Shown: one piece after another, positions 7,860 to 17,241 of the stretch
How positions within the stretch are numbered: position 1 is the first letter of the stretch
Layout of the letters: the number at the start of each line of letters is the position of its first letter
Source of the DNA: Tychonema sp. LEGE 06208
GTDB lineage: Bacteria > Cyanobacteriota > Cyanobacteriia > Cyanobacteriales > Microcoleaceae
Length of the DNA stretch: 64,000 nucleotides
NCBI RefSeq assembly: GCF_015207505.1
Contig: NZ_JADEWT010000008.1
Location: forward strand, 1 to 64,000
Reading direction: 5' to 3'
Notes under the pieces: model-generated
The model's database searches: none
What the model saw: the letters and a program-made list of their open reading frames with translations, nothing else
What the model was told of the DNA's origin: nothing
Program-made: the position numbers and the translations under genes

Positions 7860-9371
7860 TCAGGCCAGCGTCAGCCAAGTCGTATCCAAATAATTAATCC
7901 TCGCAAACGGACTCAGCGCCGCTAAAACCTGCTGCCCGTAACTGCGGTGAATCACCCTACTGTCAAAAATCGCCACAACCCCCTGACGTTCTCGCACCGG
8001 CGCGATCGCCCGTTGCAACTCATTCAGCGCCGCCGGCAGCAAATACAACCGAAACCAATCTAGACGCCGCTCCTTATAATCAGCCACACGCGCCGCCACC
8101 AAAGGATTCTCCAAGGTAGGTAGCGGCAAAGTGGCGATCGCCAGCAAGTGAGGCACGCTCAACTCCCCCTGATGTTCCCGCCAAAACTCCCACCCAGTCA
8201 CCAAAATCCCATTCTCCCCCACATCAGTTTTTTCAACCTGCACCCGAGAACCGAACTCAGAAGCCAAAATCGCCGCCAGCCGAGCCCTCAGCGGTACATC
8301 ACCCACAATCAACACCGTTAAACCCGCCACCGACACGCTCATCAACAGCAAAGTCCGAATTTCTTGAATCAAAACACCCTGAAATTCCGGCGTATTCGGC
8401 AGCGGCAGCCAGTTGGGAATGTACAGTTGAATTAATTCGTTTTGTCGATCGGGCGAAAACTTCACACTCGTCAACTCTGGCAATCCCATCATTTGCCGGA
8501 AGATCGGAGCCTTCGGTTCCACATCCACCGCACAGCCAATCAACACCACAGGCACGGCAGACCAAATTTTGCCCAAAACCTCCGCCACCTGCACCGGCGC
8601 GCAGTAGAGAGAAAATGACCCGCTCGATCGATGAATTTGCGCCCACCGCAGTTGGCCGTTAGTTTGCCAGCAATGCCAAAAATTACTCCAAGCAGCCGGC
8701 GGAATCAGCCCGTTAAGCTCGATCCTTCCTAGCAGCCCCTCCAAAATATTTTGCTCTGCCGTTTCCAGCAAATAGCACTCGTCAGGCTTAGCTGGATGCA
8801 AAAACACAGCCCGCGTTAGCAGTACCCGCACTTGGAGGATTTCATCCGCCAGCATTGGCTCAGATTGCATTAAATCATTCCAGTCAGGAGGTTGCAAACC
8901 CGCAGTCAACTGCTGGCGCGTCCAAACTTCCAAATCATCCACACCGTCGATAATTGTCGGAATATTGCCGCGAAGTTCCGAATTTTCCGCCAAGCTATCC
9001 GCCAGCCAAGACTCTGGATCTATGAGCATCAGCCCTTGGAAATCGGCATTATGGGAATAAATCTCGATCGGCTTCTCTGTTTGCAGCCACTCTTGCAAGC
9101 GAGGAATTTCCACCCGCTGCAAATGTTCCAGCAGCGGTGTCGGCGCGACTAAAATCACCGGATCGGGCCACATCAACACCGGCATCAAATAACTGACTCG
9201 ATACCGCTGTCGGTAAGCTCCTGCGGGCAGCCCCGTTTGAATTAGAGCGCTGCGCCCCAAGCGCAAAGCCCGCGCCACGAGACGCGCCATCGTTAAATGG
9301 TGGGGCCAGTGCGGCTCGGAGTGCGATCGCAAGAAGCGGAGCAGCGAGTTGTGGACTTCTACCTCAATCAA
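7860..9371 (-). CDS. DinG/XPD-like helicase-related protein, probably ATPase-deficient
   Basis: A 503-residue protein of a cyanobacterial family usually annotated as ATP-dependent DNA helicase. The order of elements follows superfamily 2 DinG-type helicases: a nucleotide-binding region, a DEAH-like segment and a C-terminal helicase half with RQGVVAIFDSRV near the end. The Walker A position reads IQTGLPAGAYRQR and has no GKT/GKS. The DEAH position reads IIDGVDDLE. ATP hydrolysis by the usual mechanism is therefore doubtful, and the protein may have a structural or regulatory role. The start is a TTG at 9369-9371, chosen because the reading begins IEVEVHNSLLRFLR, which resembles the family start as I remember it. 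It is followed by DUF2839 on the same strand. Confidence 0.75.
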   Translation of the reverse strand: MIEVEVHNSLLRFLRSHSEPHWPHHLTMARLVARALRLGRSALIQTGLPAGAYRQRYRVSYLMPVLMWPDPVILVAPTPLLEHLQRVEIPRLQEWLQTEKPIEIYSHNADFQGLMLIDPESWLADSLAENSELRGNIPTIIDGVDDLEVWTRQQLTAGLQPPDWNDLMQSEPMLADEILQVRVLLTRAVFLHPAKPDECYLLETAEQNILEGLLGRIELNGLIPPAAWSNFWHCWQTNGQLRWAQIHRSSGSFSLYCAPVQVAEVLGKIWSAVPVVLIGCAVDVEPKAPIFRQMMGLPELTSVKFSPDRQNELIQLYIPNWLPLPNTPEFQGVLIQEIRTLLLMSVSVAGLTVLIVGDVPLRARLAAILASEFGSRVQVEKTDVGENGILVTGWEFWREHQGELSVPHLLAIATLPLPTLENPLVAARVADYKERRLDWFRLYLLPAALNELQRAIAPVRERQGVVAIFDSRVIHRSYGQQVLAALSPFARINYLDTTWLTLA

Positions 9372-9393
9372 TCGATTTCACAGTTGATATTGC

Positions 9394-10923
9394 TCAATCA
9401 ACATAATCAAAACTTGCCAGAAAATCAACTACTTTTTGACGCTCTGGCACACTGAATTTATTCTCCTGATTTTTTCCACCTCGCCCACCAAAATTCGGGT
9501 GAGACTGCACGGTCAAACTTTCCTGCCCAGAACTAATTAAAATAGTTTGGGTAGGCGATTGAAAAAACTTGGTCTCCCGAGCTAAATTTAGTGTTATTTG
9601 CAGCATTTCCTTCGCTTCACTTAAATTATCTATCGCTGCATTCAATCCTTTATACAACTGCACAATTCGGTTTTTATTCAAATTTTGACTTGCGATATTT
9701 TTGCTAACAGCCACAATATTTTTCTGAGTTTCTAAAGCATCATTAAAAGGTAAGATTGCTAAAAAAGCGACTGGCAATAAATGCTCGTCGCTCTCAAATC
9801 TAAAAGTTATATTTGTCCGGCGGTAGCCTACTTCAATATTGGGAGGAAAGCTCATTGCCCGGTAATGCCGAGCTATTTCGCTATACGCTGTTGCTAAAGT
9901 GATGTTTGCTGAGTAATCTAAAACTGCATCAACCACAATTCGCACTAATCCCGGCGTGTGATTTAAAAATTTTCTCGCTTCAGACGGCGAATTAAATTGT
10001 TGAATCGCAGAGCAATCGCCCGCAGGGCTGATGTCAACCCACTCGCAACTAATATTATCGACTATGATGCCAAACCGGGGAACAAAATACAGTTTTGCCC
10101 CAGTTAAAGTTGCCCCCGTCAAATCTGCCCCCACCCAATCAGCGTTAATCAAATTAGTTTCTGTCAAATCTGCGTGAACCAAATTAGTATTTGCTAAATT
10201 AGTATTTCTTAAATCCGCTCCGTTGAGGTTAGCTCCGCTCAATTTAGCATCGCTCAAATCTGCGTCTTTGAGGTTAGCTCCGCTCAAATCAGCCCATTTG
10301 AGGTTAGCTCCGCTCAAATTGGCACCGCTGAGATTCACCCCCTGCAAACAAGCTTGTCTCAGATCCGCATCGATTAAATTCACGCCATTAAGTTCTGCTT
10401 TTGTCAAATCCGCACCGTGCAAGTTAGCTCCTTGAAAGTTAGCCGATGAAGCCGAAGCACCTCTGAGATTTGCACCGGAAAGATTAGCACCGCACAGGTT
10501 AGCTTCTATCAGTTTGACCTCTCTTAAATCGGCTTCCGTCAGATTAGCGCGACTGAAGTTAGTTTGGCTGAGTTGGCAGCGGACTAATTCGCCTCTAATC
10601 AGCGATGCTCCGATTAATTGAGCCGCAGTTAAATCGGCTCTCACTAAGTTGGCTACGTTGAGATTAGCCCCGTTTAAGATTGCCCGCGAGAGATTGGTGC
10701 TGCTGAGTCTAGCCACATTTAGGTTAGCATCGCTCAAGTCAGCATCGCTCAAGTTAGCGCCGCTGATGTTGGTGATAAATAAGCTAGCCCGCCTTAAAAT
10801 TGATTGGCTGAGGTTGATGCGGCTGAGATTAGCTTCATTCAGATTGATTCCTGTGAAATCTCTGTCGCCTTCTGTGTATCTTTTGACGAGTTCAAATCGT
10901 TTGAGAAGTTCTTCAGATTCCAT
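9394..10923 (-). CDS. Pentapeptide-repeat protein, paralogue 1
   Basis: A 509-residue protein. After a short N-terminal helix (ESEELLKRFELVKRYTEGDRDF) come about 50 tandem A(D/N)LxX pentapeptides up to about residue 290. These form a right-handed quadrilateral beta-helix. A globular C-terminal domain of about 210 residues follows, shared with the next two genes (for example DWVGADLTGA then ISPAGDCSAIQ, VRIVVD, FQSPTQTILISS). No signal peptide or membrane segment is visible, so it is probably cytoplasmic. The binding partner is unknown. It lies 23 bases from the helicase-like gene and could be co-transcribed with it. Confidence 0.9.
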   Translation of the reverse strand: MESEELLKRFELVKRYTEGDRDFTGINLNEANLSRINLSQSILRRASLFITNISGANLSDADLSDANLNVARLSSTNLSRAILNGANLNVANLVRADLTAAQLIGASLIRGELVRCQLSQTNFSRANLTEADLREVKLIEANLCGANLSGANLRGASASSANFQGANLHGADLTKAELNGVNLIDADLRQACLQGVNLSGANLSGANLKWADLSGANLKDADLSDAKLSGANLNGADLRNTNLANTNLVHADLTETNLINADWVGADLTGATLTGAKLYFVPRFGIIVDNISCEWVDISPAGDCSAIQQFNSPSEARKFLNHTPGLVRIVVDAVLDYSANITLATAYSEIARHYRAMSFPPNIEVGYRRTNITFRFESDEHLLPVAFLAILPFNDALETQKNIVAVSKNIASQNLNKNRIVQLYKGLNAAIDNLSEAKEMLQITLNLARETKFFQSPTQTILISSGQESLTVQSHPNFGGRGGKNQENKFSVPERQKVVDFLASFDYVD

Positions 10924-11236
10924 GTTTTTTACCTGAATGAAATGCCGATCGGCTAACTTATTTTGGGCGTAAATCTAAATTATCTCCACTTAATTTATAT
11001 AGCAAACCCAAGGTTATTAAATTTTTAATTGCTGAAATTATTGCCAACAATTGCATTTACATTTTTCTTGATTCCTTCTTCCTGATTCCGACGGACTTAC
11101 ATCCGTTACATCCCGTACATTGCTCGTTGCCGAACTTCCTTATTCCTGATTCCGACGGACTTACATCCGTTACATCCGTTACATCCGTTACATCCCGTAC
11201 ATTGCTCGTTGCCGAACTTCCTTCCTTCGGCTATAT
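10924..11236. other. Intergenic spacer with tandem repeat
   Basis: 313 bases between two pentapeptide-repeat genes. No gene is seen. Most of the second half is an imperfect tandem duplication (11079-11222). The part nearest 10924 probably holds the promoter of the downstream paralogue. Confidence 0.6.
11079..11222. repeat. Tandem duplication with internal 9-bp expansion
   Basis: A unit of about 63 bases beginning TTCCTGATTCCGACGGAC and ending TTGCCGAACTTCCTT occurs twice in a row. The second copy contains two additional ACATCCGTT nonamers. This looks like replication-slippage expansion within a recent duplication. Confidence 0.85.
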
Positions 11237-12799
11237 TTACTCGCCGAGCTGATAAAAGCTTTTGACAAACTCAACCACCGTATTTAGCGGAGGGGTTGTG
11301 AATCTTTGGGCTTTAATTGCAGGACTGATCGAGGTTTTGGTGACTCCAGGCAAATTTGCCAAGTTTCTGCCAAAGTCTGGGTGATAGTGAACCATCAAAC
11401 TTTCGGCGCTGGAGTTAGCAAGTATAGTTTGGGTAGGCGATTGGAAAAAACTCGACATCAATTCGCGTTCGAGGCGAATCGGCTGAATTTTTAATTCCCC
11501 TATTTTTCTGATTGTTTTGGTCAGCATTACGTTCAATTGGACTACTAGATTTGAGACTCTGACTCCCTGGTTATTGCCGTTTTGGGGTTGAATCATTTTG
11601 ATCAAAGTAATGAGATTTTTTTGAGTAAATGCCGCGTCGCTAAAGGGAATAATGGCAACGAAAGCTGTGGAAAATAATTGCTCGTCCCGATCTATTCTAA
11701 ACGAAATGATTGTCCGCCGCGAGTTAACTTCTATGCTGGGAGGATGGCTCAAACCCGAGTATTGACGGGCAATTTGGCGGTAGGTAGCCGCGAGGGCAAA
11801 GTTAGCGTCGGGGTCTAGGGGGCGATCGACAATAATTTGAACTGTCGGCGGTGTAGCATTAAAAAACCGATGAGATTCTTGTGAGGTAAACCGCTGGATG
11901 TGGCTGCGATCGCCGTTGGGACTGAGGTCAACCCAATCGCAGGTAATATCATCTGCTTTCAGATTAAACCTCGACACCCCATAAATTTTTGCCCCCGTCA
12001 GCGCCGCCCCGGTCAAATCTGCGCCCACCCAATCAGCGTGAATCAAATTCGCTTGAGTCAAATCCGCGTGTACCAGAGTAGAGTTCAACAGGTTGACATT
12101 GCTCAAATTTGCCCCGTACAAGTTCGCCCCGCTCAATCTCGCTTCATCGAGGTCAGCGCCGGTCAAGTTGGCCCCGCTGAGGTCGGCCCACCGCAGATTA
12201 GCGCCTCGCAAGTCAGCGCCGCTGAGGTTGGCTTGAGACAGATTAGCTTGTCTGAGTTCTGAATTACAGAGGTTTACTCCTCGCAAGTCCGCCCTGCTGA
12301 GGTCGGCTCTGTGCAAGTTAGCCCGTTCCAAGTTGGCCGCTGTCAAACAAGCGCCTCTGAGGTGAGCCCCGCTGAGGTCAGTTTGCTCTAGATTGGCTTC
12401 TCTGAGGGTTGCTTCTCTCAAATCTGCTTCGCTGAGGTTCGCACCGCTCAAGTTTGCACCGCTGAGGTCGGCTCTGATCAATTCGGCTCTGATCAGTGTA
12501 GCTTCGACGAGTTGGGCTTCGCTGAGGTCGGCTCGAATCAGGTTAGCTACGTTGAGAATAGCGCCGCTGAGGTTGGCTTTGTTGAGATTAGCACCGCTGA
12601 GTCTAGCAACATTGAGTTTGGCTTTTCTCATGTTGGCGTTTGACAGATTGGTGCCGCTCATGTTGGTTAGGCTCAAGATTGCCTCGCTGAAATTAGCCCC
12701 AGCTAGATCGATCCTGCTGAGATTTGCCTCGCACAGGAGGATGGCAGTAAAGTCTCTTTCTCCTGCTGCATATTTGGCTATGAGTTCTTCGGCGTCCAT
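11237..12799 (-). CDS. Pentapeptide-repeat protein, paralogue 2
   Basis: About 520 residues with the same architecture as its two neighbours: a short N-terminal helix (DAEELIAKYAAGERDF), a long pentapeptide-repeat beta-helix (LSGANL-type units to about residue 280) and the shared C-terminal domain (WVDLSPNGDRSHIQ, VQIIVDRPLD, FFQSPTQTILANSS). The open frame extends upstream to a TTG at 12850. The ATG at 12797-12799 matches the N-termini of both paralogues and has AGGGAAAG just upstream, so it is the better start. Function is unknown. Confidence 0.9.
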   Translation of the reverse strand: MDAEELIAKYAAGERDFTAILLCEANLSRIDLAGANFSEAILSLTNMSGTNLSNANMRKAKLNVARLSGANLNKANLSGAILNVANLIRADLSEAQLVEATLIRAELIRADLSGANLSGANLSEADLREATLREANLEQTDLSGAHLRGACLTAANLERANLHRADLSRADLRGVNLCNSELRQANLSQANLSGADLRGANLRWADLSGANLTGADLDEARLSGANLYGANLSNVNLLNSTLVHADLTQANLIHADWVGADLTGAALTGAKIYGVSRFNLKADDITCDWVDLSPNGDRSHIQRFTSQESHRFFNATPPTVQIIVDRPLDPDANFALAATYRQIARQYSGLSHPPSIEVNSRRTIISFRIDRDEQLFSTAFVAIIPFSDAAFTQKNLITLIKMIQPQNGNNQGVRVSNLVVQLNVMLTKTIRKIGELKIQPIRLERELMSSFFQSPTQTILANSSAESLMVHYHPDFGRNLANLPGVTKTSISPAIKAQRFTTPPLNTVVEFVKSFYQLGE

Positions 12800-12894
12800 G
12801 CTGTTCACTTTCCCTGATGTGTTAGCTAGAACAAAGCTTTGTTGTGCCAACCTTTAAATAGAATAAGCATTTTTTGTAACTTGATGCAATATGC

Positions 12895-14460
12895 TTAGAC
12901 ATCTATATTGTGGAAGCCTTTTATAAAATCCAAAATGCTGCTGATATTAGCTTGACCCAATTTTGTATTTTCGGCTAACTTGGCGGTGGTTGCATTGTTC
13001 GGAGCGTATTTTTTTTTGAGCTGGCGCTTGCCGAAGGCTGGGTGATGATATACGCTAATTTTTTGATCGCTGGAATTAATTAAGATCATCTGTGTAGGGA
13101 TTTGAAAAAAATTGATGCTTTCGCCGATTCTTGGAAAAGAACTTGAAATTTTAATTTGGTCTACTTTGCTGATAGCTTGGTTGAGATCTTTGCTGGATAA
13201 TTGGACGTGTTTGGATTCTTTAACGTTAAGTTTGCCTGCGTCGTGGGATTGAATCATTTTCATCAAAGCTATCAGGTTTTTTTGAGTTGTGGCGGCGTCG
13301 TTAAAAGGAATGATGGCTACGTAAGCGGTGGCAAATAATTTATCGTCGCTGTCCATTTTAAAGGCGAGTACGGTGCGCCTGGAGCTGACTTCGATGGTGG
13401 GCGGCTGACTTAAAGTCGGGTATTGTTGGGCAATTTGGTAATAAGTTGCAGCTAGGGCAAAATGAGCGCCTTGGTCTAGGGGCGAGTCAATCACAATCCG
13501 AACTGTGGGTAAGGTTTCGTGAAAAAATTCGTTGGTTCCTCCCGAGTTTAACCAATAAATTTGGCTGTGGTCGCCGTTGGGGCTTAGATCTACCCATTTG
13601 CAGGTCATGCCTTCGGTTTTGATACCCAGCCGCGAAGCTGCGTGGAGTTTGGCTCCGGTTAAGGTGGCTCCGGTTAAGTCGGCTCCAATCCAGTCGGCGC
13701 GGATCAGATAGGCGTTTGACAGGTCGGCGTGAACTAAACTTGCATTGAGTAAGTTGGCGTGGCAGAGGTCGGCTCTGCTGAGGTCGGCTCCGCTCAATTT
13801 GGCTTCGCTCAAATCTGCCCAGCGCAGGTTGCAGCCGCTGAGGATGGCCCAGCGCAAATTGACTCCGCTGAGGTCGGCTCCGCTGAGTATGGCTTGAGTG
13901 AGATTGGCTTGTCGGAGTTCCGTCCCTCGCAAGTCGGCGCTGCTGAGGTCGGCTCGACTGAGGTCGGCACCTTGCAGGTTGGCTTGTTCGAGGTTGGCTT
14001 CTGTCAAGTACGCGCCGCTTAGGTGAGCGCCTCGGAGGTTGGCTCCGCTGAGGTTGGCTCCTCGCAGGGTGGCTTCGGTGAGGGTGGCTCCGCTGAGGTT
14101 GGCTCCGCTGAGGTTGGCTCCGCTGAGTTCGGCTCGAATTAGCTCGGCTCTGATCAGTTTGGCTCCTGTGAGGTTGGCTCTTTTGAGGTCAACTCGCACT
14201 AGGTAGGCGACGTTGAGGTCGGCGTCGGTGAGGTTTGCACCGCCGAGATGGGCGCCACTGAGTCTGGCGATGTTGAGTTTGGCACCGGTCAGGTCGGTTT
14301 TGCTGAGGTTGGCTCCGCTGAGGTTTGCTACACTCAGATTCGCACCCTTGAGGTTGGCTCCGCTCAAGTTGACGCCGCTGAGGTTGGCCTCAGTTAGGTT
14401 GATTCCGGCAAAGTTTCTTTCTCCGGCGGCATATTTTTTCAGGAGTTCCTCGACTGTCAT
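12895..14460 (-). CDS. Pentapeptide-repeat protein, paralogue 3
   Basis: A 521-residue protein, first of the minus-strand trio. It has an N-terminal helix (TVEELLKKYAAGERNF), about 50 pentapeptides dominated by LSGANL/LSGADL, then the shared C-terminal domain (WVDLSPNGDHSQIYW, VRIVIDSPLD, FFQIPTQMILINSS). The ATG at 14458-14460 lies only 38 bases from the divergent tyrA start, so the two promoters share a very small region. The repetitive code makes long spurious open frames on the opposite strand. Function is unknown; the fixed C-terminal domain suggests a shared ligand. Confidence 0.9.
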   Translation of the reverse strand: MTVEELLKKYAAGERNFAGINLTEANLSGVNLSGANLKGANLSVANLSGANLSKTDLTGAKLNIARLSGAHLGGANLTDADLNVAYLVRVDLKRANLTGAKLIRAELIRAELSGANLSGANLSGATLTEATLRGANLSGANLRGAHLSGAYLTEANLEQANLQGADLSRADLSSADLRGTELRQANLTQAILSGADLSGVNLRWAILSGCNLRWADLSEAKLSGADLSRADLCHANLLNASLVHADLSNAYLIRADWIGADLTGATLTGAKLHAASRLGIKTEGMTCKWVDLSPNGDHSQIYWLNSGGTNEFFHETLPTVRIVIDSPLDQGAHFALAATYYQIAQQYPTLSQPPTIEVSSRRTVLAFKMDSDDKLFATAYVAIIPFNDAATTQKNLIALMKMIQSHDAGKLNVKESKHVQLSSKDLNQAISKVDQIKISSSFPRIGESINFFQIPTQMILINSSDQKISVYHHPAFGKRQLKKKYAPNNATTAKLAENTKLGQANISSILDFIKGFHNIDV

Positions 14461-14498
14461 GGGGGCGGCACCGTATCATTTATCCCCATTTTATTGCT

Positions 14499-15338
14499 AT
14501 GAATATCGGTATTGTAGGACTTGGTTTAATTGGTGGCTCGATCGCTCTGGATTTGCGATCGCGCGGGTTTGATGTTTTTGGGGTTTCGAGTCGCCAGCAG
14601 ACTTGCGATCGCGCGCAAGAAAGCGGTGTTGTCTCTGAAGCCAGCATACACCTGTCTCTGATGGCAAGAGCCGATTTGGTTTTTATTTGCACGCCGTTAG
14701 GAGCGATCGAGTCGATCGTCCGAGAGTTGGTGCCCTATCTTTCCCCTGATACTATTCTAACCGATGTCGGTTCCGTAAAAACACCCATAGTACAAGCTGT
14801 GTCCTCTCTGTGGCCGAATTTTGTGGGGGGACATCCGATGGCGGGGACTGCACAAAACGGCATTGAGGCGGCGGTAAGGGATTTGTTTGTGGGGCGGCCT
14901 TATGTCGTGACTCCGACTCCCCAGACTCCGCTGCACTCTGTGGAGAAGGTGGAGGAAATTGCGCGGTTGTTGGGCGCTAAAGTTTATCGGTGCGGAGCAC
15001 AGGAGCACGATCGAGCTGTGGCTTGGATTTCTCATTTGCCGCTGATGACTAGCGCGACTCTGGTTGCTGCCTGCGCTGTTGAGGGCGATCGGGATATTGT
15101 TAATTTAGCCCAACATTTGGCGAGTTCGGGTTTTCGGGACACGAGTCGCGTAGGGGGCGGCAACCCGGAGTTGGGAGTGATGGTGGCGAAATACAATCGA
15201 GAGGAATTGCTGCGATCGCTCTCTATTTACCGCGACAGTCTCGACGAGTTTATCAACGATATCGCATCCGAAAATTGGCAAGCTCTCGAACATAAGCTAA
15301 AGCATACTCAAAAAGCCAGAAATAATTATAACTTGTGA
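14499..15338 (+). CDS. tyrA: Prephenate/arogenate dehydrogenase
   Basis: A 279-residue TyrA, the NAD(P)-dependent oxidative step of tyrosine synthesis. The N-terminal Rossmann motif GLGLIGGSIA (residues 7-16) is followed by DVGSVK, the GGHPMAGT active-site loop and EHDRAVAWISHLPL, which contains the conserved His. The length fits the single-domain cyanobacterial form without a chorismate mutase or ACT domain. Cyanobacterial members studied so far prefer arogenate and NADP, so arogenate dehydrogenase is likely. It is divergent from the pentapeptide genes, and the APC permease follows 67 bases later. Confidence 0.95.
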   Translation: MNIGIVGLGLIGGSIALDLRSRGFDVFGVSSRQQTCDRAQESGVVSEASIHLSLMARADLVFICTPLGAIESIVRELVPYLSPDTILTDVGSVKTPIVQAVSSLWPNFVGGHPMAGTAQNGIEAAVRDLFVGRPYVVTPTPQTPLHSVEKVEEIARLLGAKVYRCGAQEHDRAVAWISHLPLMTSATLVAACAVEGDRDIVNLAQHLASSGFRDTSRVGGGNPELGVMVAKYNREELLRSLSIYRDSLDEFINDIASENWQALEHKLKHTQKARNNYNL

Positions 15339-15405
15339 GCCGAAAATTGCTTAAAACTGCCCCCATCTCGATTATGATTTGTGGACGCCTCTATATTGAG
15401 TTTTA

Positions 15406-17241
15406 ATGTACACCTATTCTCGACTCAAGCGGGTTTTACTGGGTGAATCTTTGCCCACCAGCGCATCTGTTCACGAACGTCTGAGCAACGCTACAGGACT
15501 TGCTGTTCTTGCTTCCGATGCACTGTCGTCTGTTGCCTACGCTACTCAAGAAACTCTGCTGGTACTCTTACTAGCGGGGAGCAGCAGTTTGAGTTGGTCG
15601 TTACCTATTTCGGGCATTATTGTTTTACTGCTGGCGATCGTGGCCCTGTCTTACCGGCAGACGATTAAAGCTTATCCAAAGGGCGGCGGCGCTTACATTG
15701 TAGCGCGAGAAAATTTGGGTACTTATCCGGGTTTGATCGCAGCAGCTTCCCTGATGATTGACTACATACTCACAGTTACGGTGAGTATTTCTGCTGGTGT
15801 GGCAGCCTTGACTTCAGCGGTTCCCTCGCTGCTGCCCTATACGGTGGAAATATGCTTAGTTTGTATTGTCTTAATCATGTTTGCCAATCTCAGGGGCTTG
15901 CGGGAATCTGGCAAAATATTTATGGTTCCCACCTATGCGTTTATCGTGGGTATTTTTGTCTTGATTGGCTGCGGTTTATTCCAACAGGCAACAGGTCATG
16001 TTTTGCCGGCATTAGAAAATATTCCAGCTAAAGAACCTTTGGGATTGTTTCTGATCGCGCGCGCCTTTGCTGCTGGCTGTACGGCGCTGACTGGAGTTGA
16101 AGCGATATCGGACGGTGTGTTGGCTTTTAAACCTCCTGAATGGAAGAATGCGCGCCTAACTTTAACTTATTTGGGCGTAATTCTGGGGGTAATGTTTTTA
16201 GGAATTAGTTACTTGGCTCGTATTTATCAAGTGATTCCTCAAGAAAATGAAACCCTGCTTTCTTTGTTGGGAAAAGATATTTTTGGAGTAGGCATATTTT
16301 ATTACTATTTGCAGGTTGCAACTCTGTTAATTTTGCTGTTGGCGGCGAATACGAGTTATGCGGATTTTCCGCGACTGTGTTATTTTTTGGCGCGGGACGG
16401 GTTTTTGCCTAGGCAGTTGTCGCTGTTGGGCGATCGGCTGGTTTATTCTAATGGCATTAATCTGCTCAGCTTCTGCGCGGCTTTGTTAATTATCATCTTC
16501 CAAGGCGATACCACTGCAATAATTCCGCTGTATGCCGTTGGAGTTTTTACTTCTTTTACTCTGTCTCAATCGGGAATGGTAATTCACTGGTTTAAGGAGC
16601 GAGGTAAAGGTTGGCAAGCTAGTGCTGTGATGAACGGTATTGGTGCAGTGGCAACCACGGGAGTTTTGGCTGTAATTGTCGCTACCAAATTCCTTTTGGG
16701 AGCTTGGGTTGTGGTAGTAACTATTCCGATCGTAGTCAGTCTATTTTTAGCTATTAACCGACACTATCGCTATGTAGCAGCTCGCTTGAGCATTCAGGGA
16801 ATCGCACCTAAATCCTATCTTCGGAGACCTAAAGTTAAGGAGGTGAAACATCCGGCAGTGGTGCTAGTCGGACAGTTGCACCGGGGAACTTTGGATGCGC
16901 TGGATTACGCTCGTTTAATTGCTGATGAGGTTGTGGCGGTTCACGTAGATATTGGTTTGACAGACATAGCAAAATTGCAAGCGGCTTGGCAAGATTTGCA
17001 GTCTGACATTCCTTTGGAAATTCTGGAATCGCCTTACCGTTCTGTTGGTGAGCCTTTAACTCACTTTTTGGCTTTGTTTGAAGAGCGGCGGCCGGGAGTG
17101 TTCTTAACGCTGATTATTCCGGCGTTTGTGACGCGAAATTGGTGGGAGGGACTGCTGCACAATCAAACTGCTTTCTTTTTAAAGGCGGCTTTGCGGGCTA
17201 AAAAAAGTCTGGTGGTGACGACGGTGAGGTATTTTCTTTAA
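15406..17241 (+). CDS. APC family amino-acid permease
   Basis: A 611-residue integral membrane protein of the amino acid-polyamine-organocation superfamily. The N-terminal region LASDALSSVAYATQE, the GGGAYIVARENLG segment and the GVEAISDGVLAFKPPEWKNAR loop are typical of large cyanobacterial and Gram-positive APC permeases. About twelve membrane segments extend to about residue 460. The last 140 residues form a soluble domain (VVLVGQLHRGTLDALDYARL and on) like those seen in this group. The substrate cannot be read from sequence. It may be co-transcribed with tyrA. Confidence 0.88.
   Translation: MYTYSRLKRVLLGESLPTSASVHERLSNATGLAVLASDALSSVAYATQETLLVLLLAGSSSLSWSLPISGIIVLLLAIVALSYRQTIKAYPKGGGAYIVARENLGTYPGLIAAASLMIDYILTVTVSISAGVAALTSAVPSLLPYTVEICLVCIVLIMFANLRGLRESGKIFMVPTYAFIVGIFVLIGCGLFQQATGHVLPALENIPAKEPLGLFLIARAFAAGCTALTGVEAISDGVLAFKPPEWKNARLTLTYLGVILGVMFLGISYLARIYQVIPQENETLLSLLGKDIFGVGIFYYYLQVATLLILLLAANTSYADFPRLCYFLARDGFLPRQLSLLGDRLVYSNGINLLSFCAALLIIIFQGDTTAIIPLYAVGVFTSFTLSQSGMVIHWFKERGKGWQASAVMNGIGAVATTGVLAVIVATKFLLGAWVVVVTIPIVVSLFLAINRHYRYVAARLSIQGIAPKSYLRRPKVKEVKHPAVVLVGQLHRGTLDALDYARLIADEVVAVHVDIGLTDIAKLQAAWQDLQSDIPLEILESPYRSVGEPLTHFLALFEERRPGVFLTLIIPAFVTRNWWEGLLHNQTAFFLKAALRAKKSLVVTTVRYFL

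Noticed and set aside
10223-14572. Long plus-strand frames opposite the pentapeptide-repeat genes (10223-10435, 10649-10936, 11900-12262, 12393-12857, 13759-14022, 14213-14572).
   Set aside because: They are mirror images of the repeated GCxNNxCT codon pattern of the minus-strand genes; their proteins are low-complexity and have no start context.
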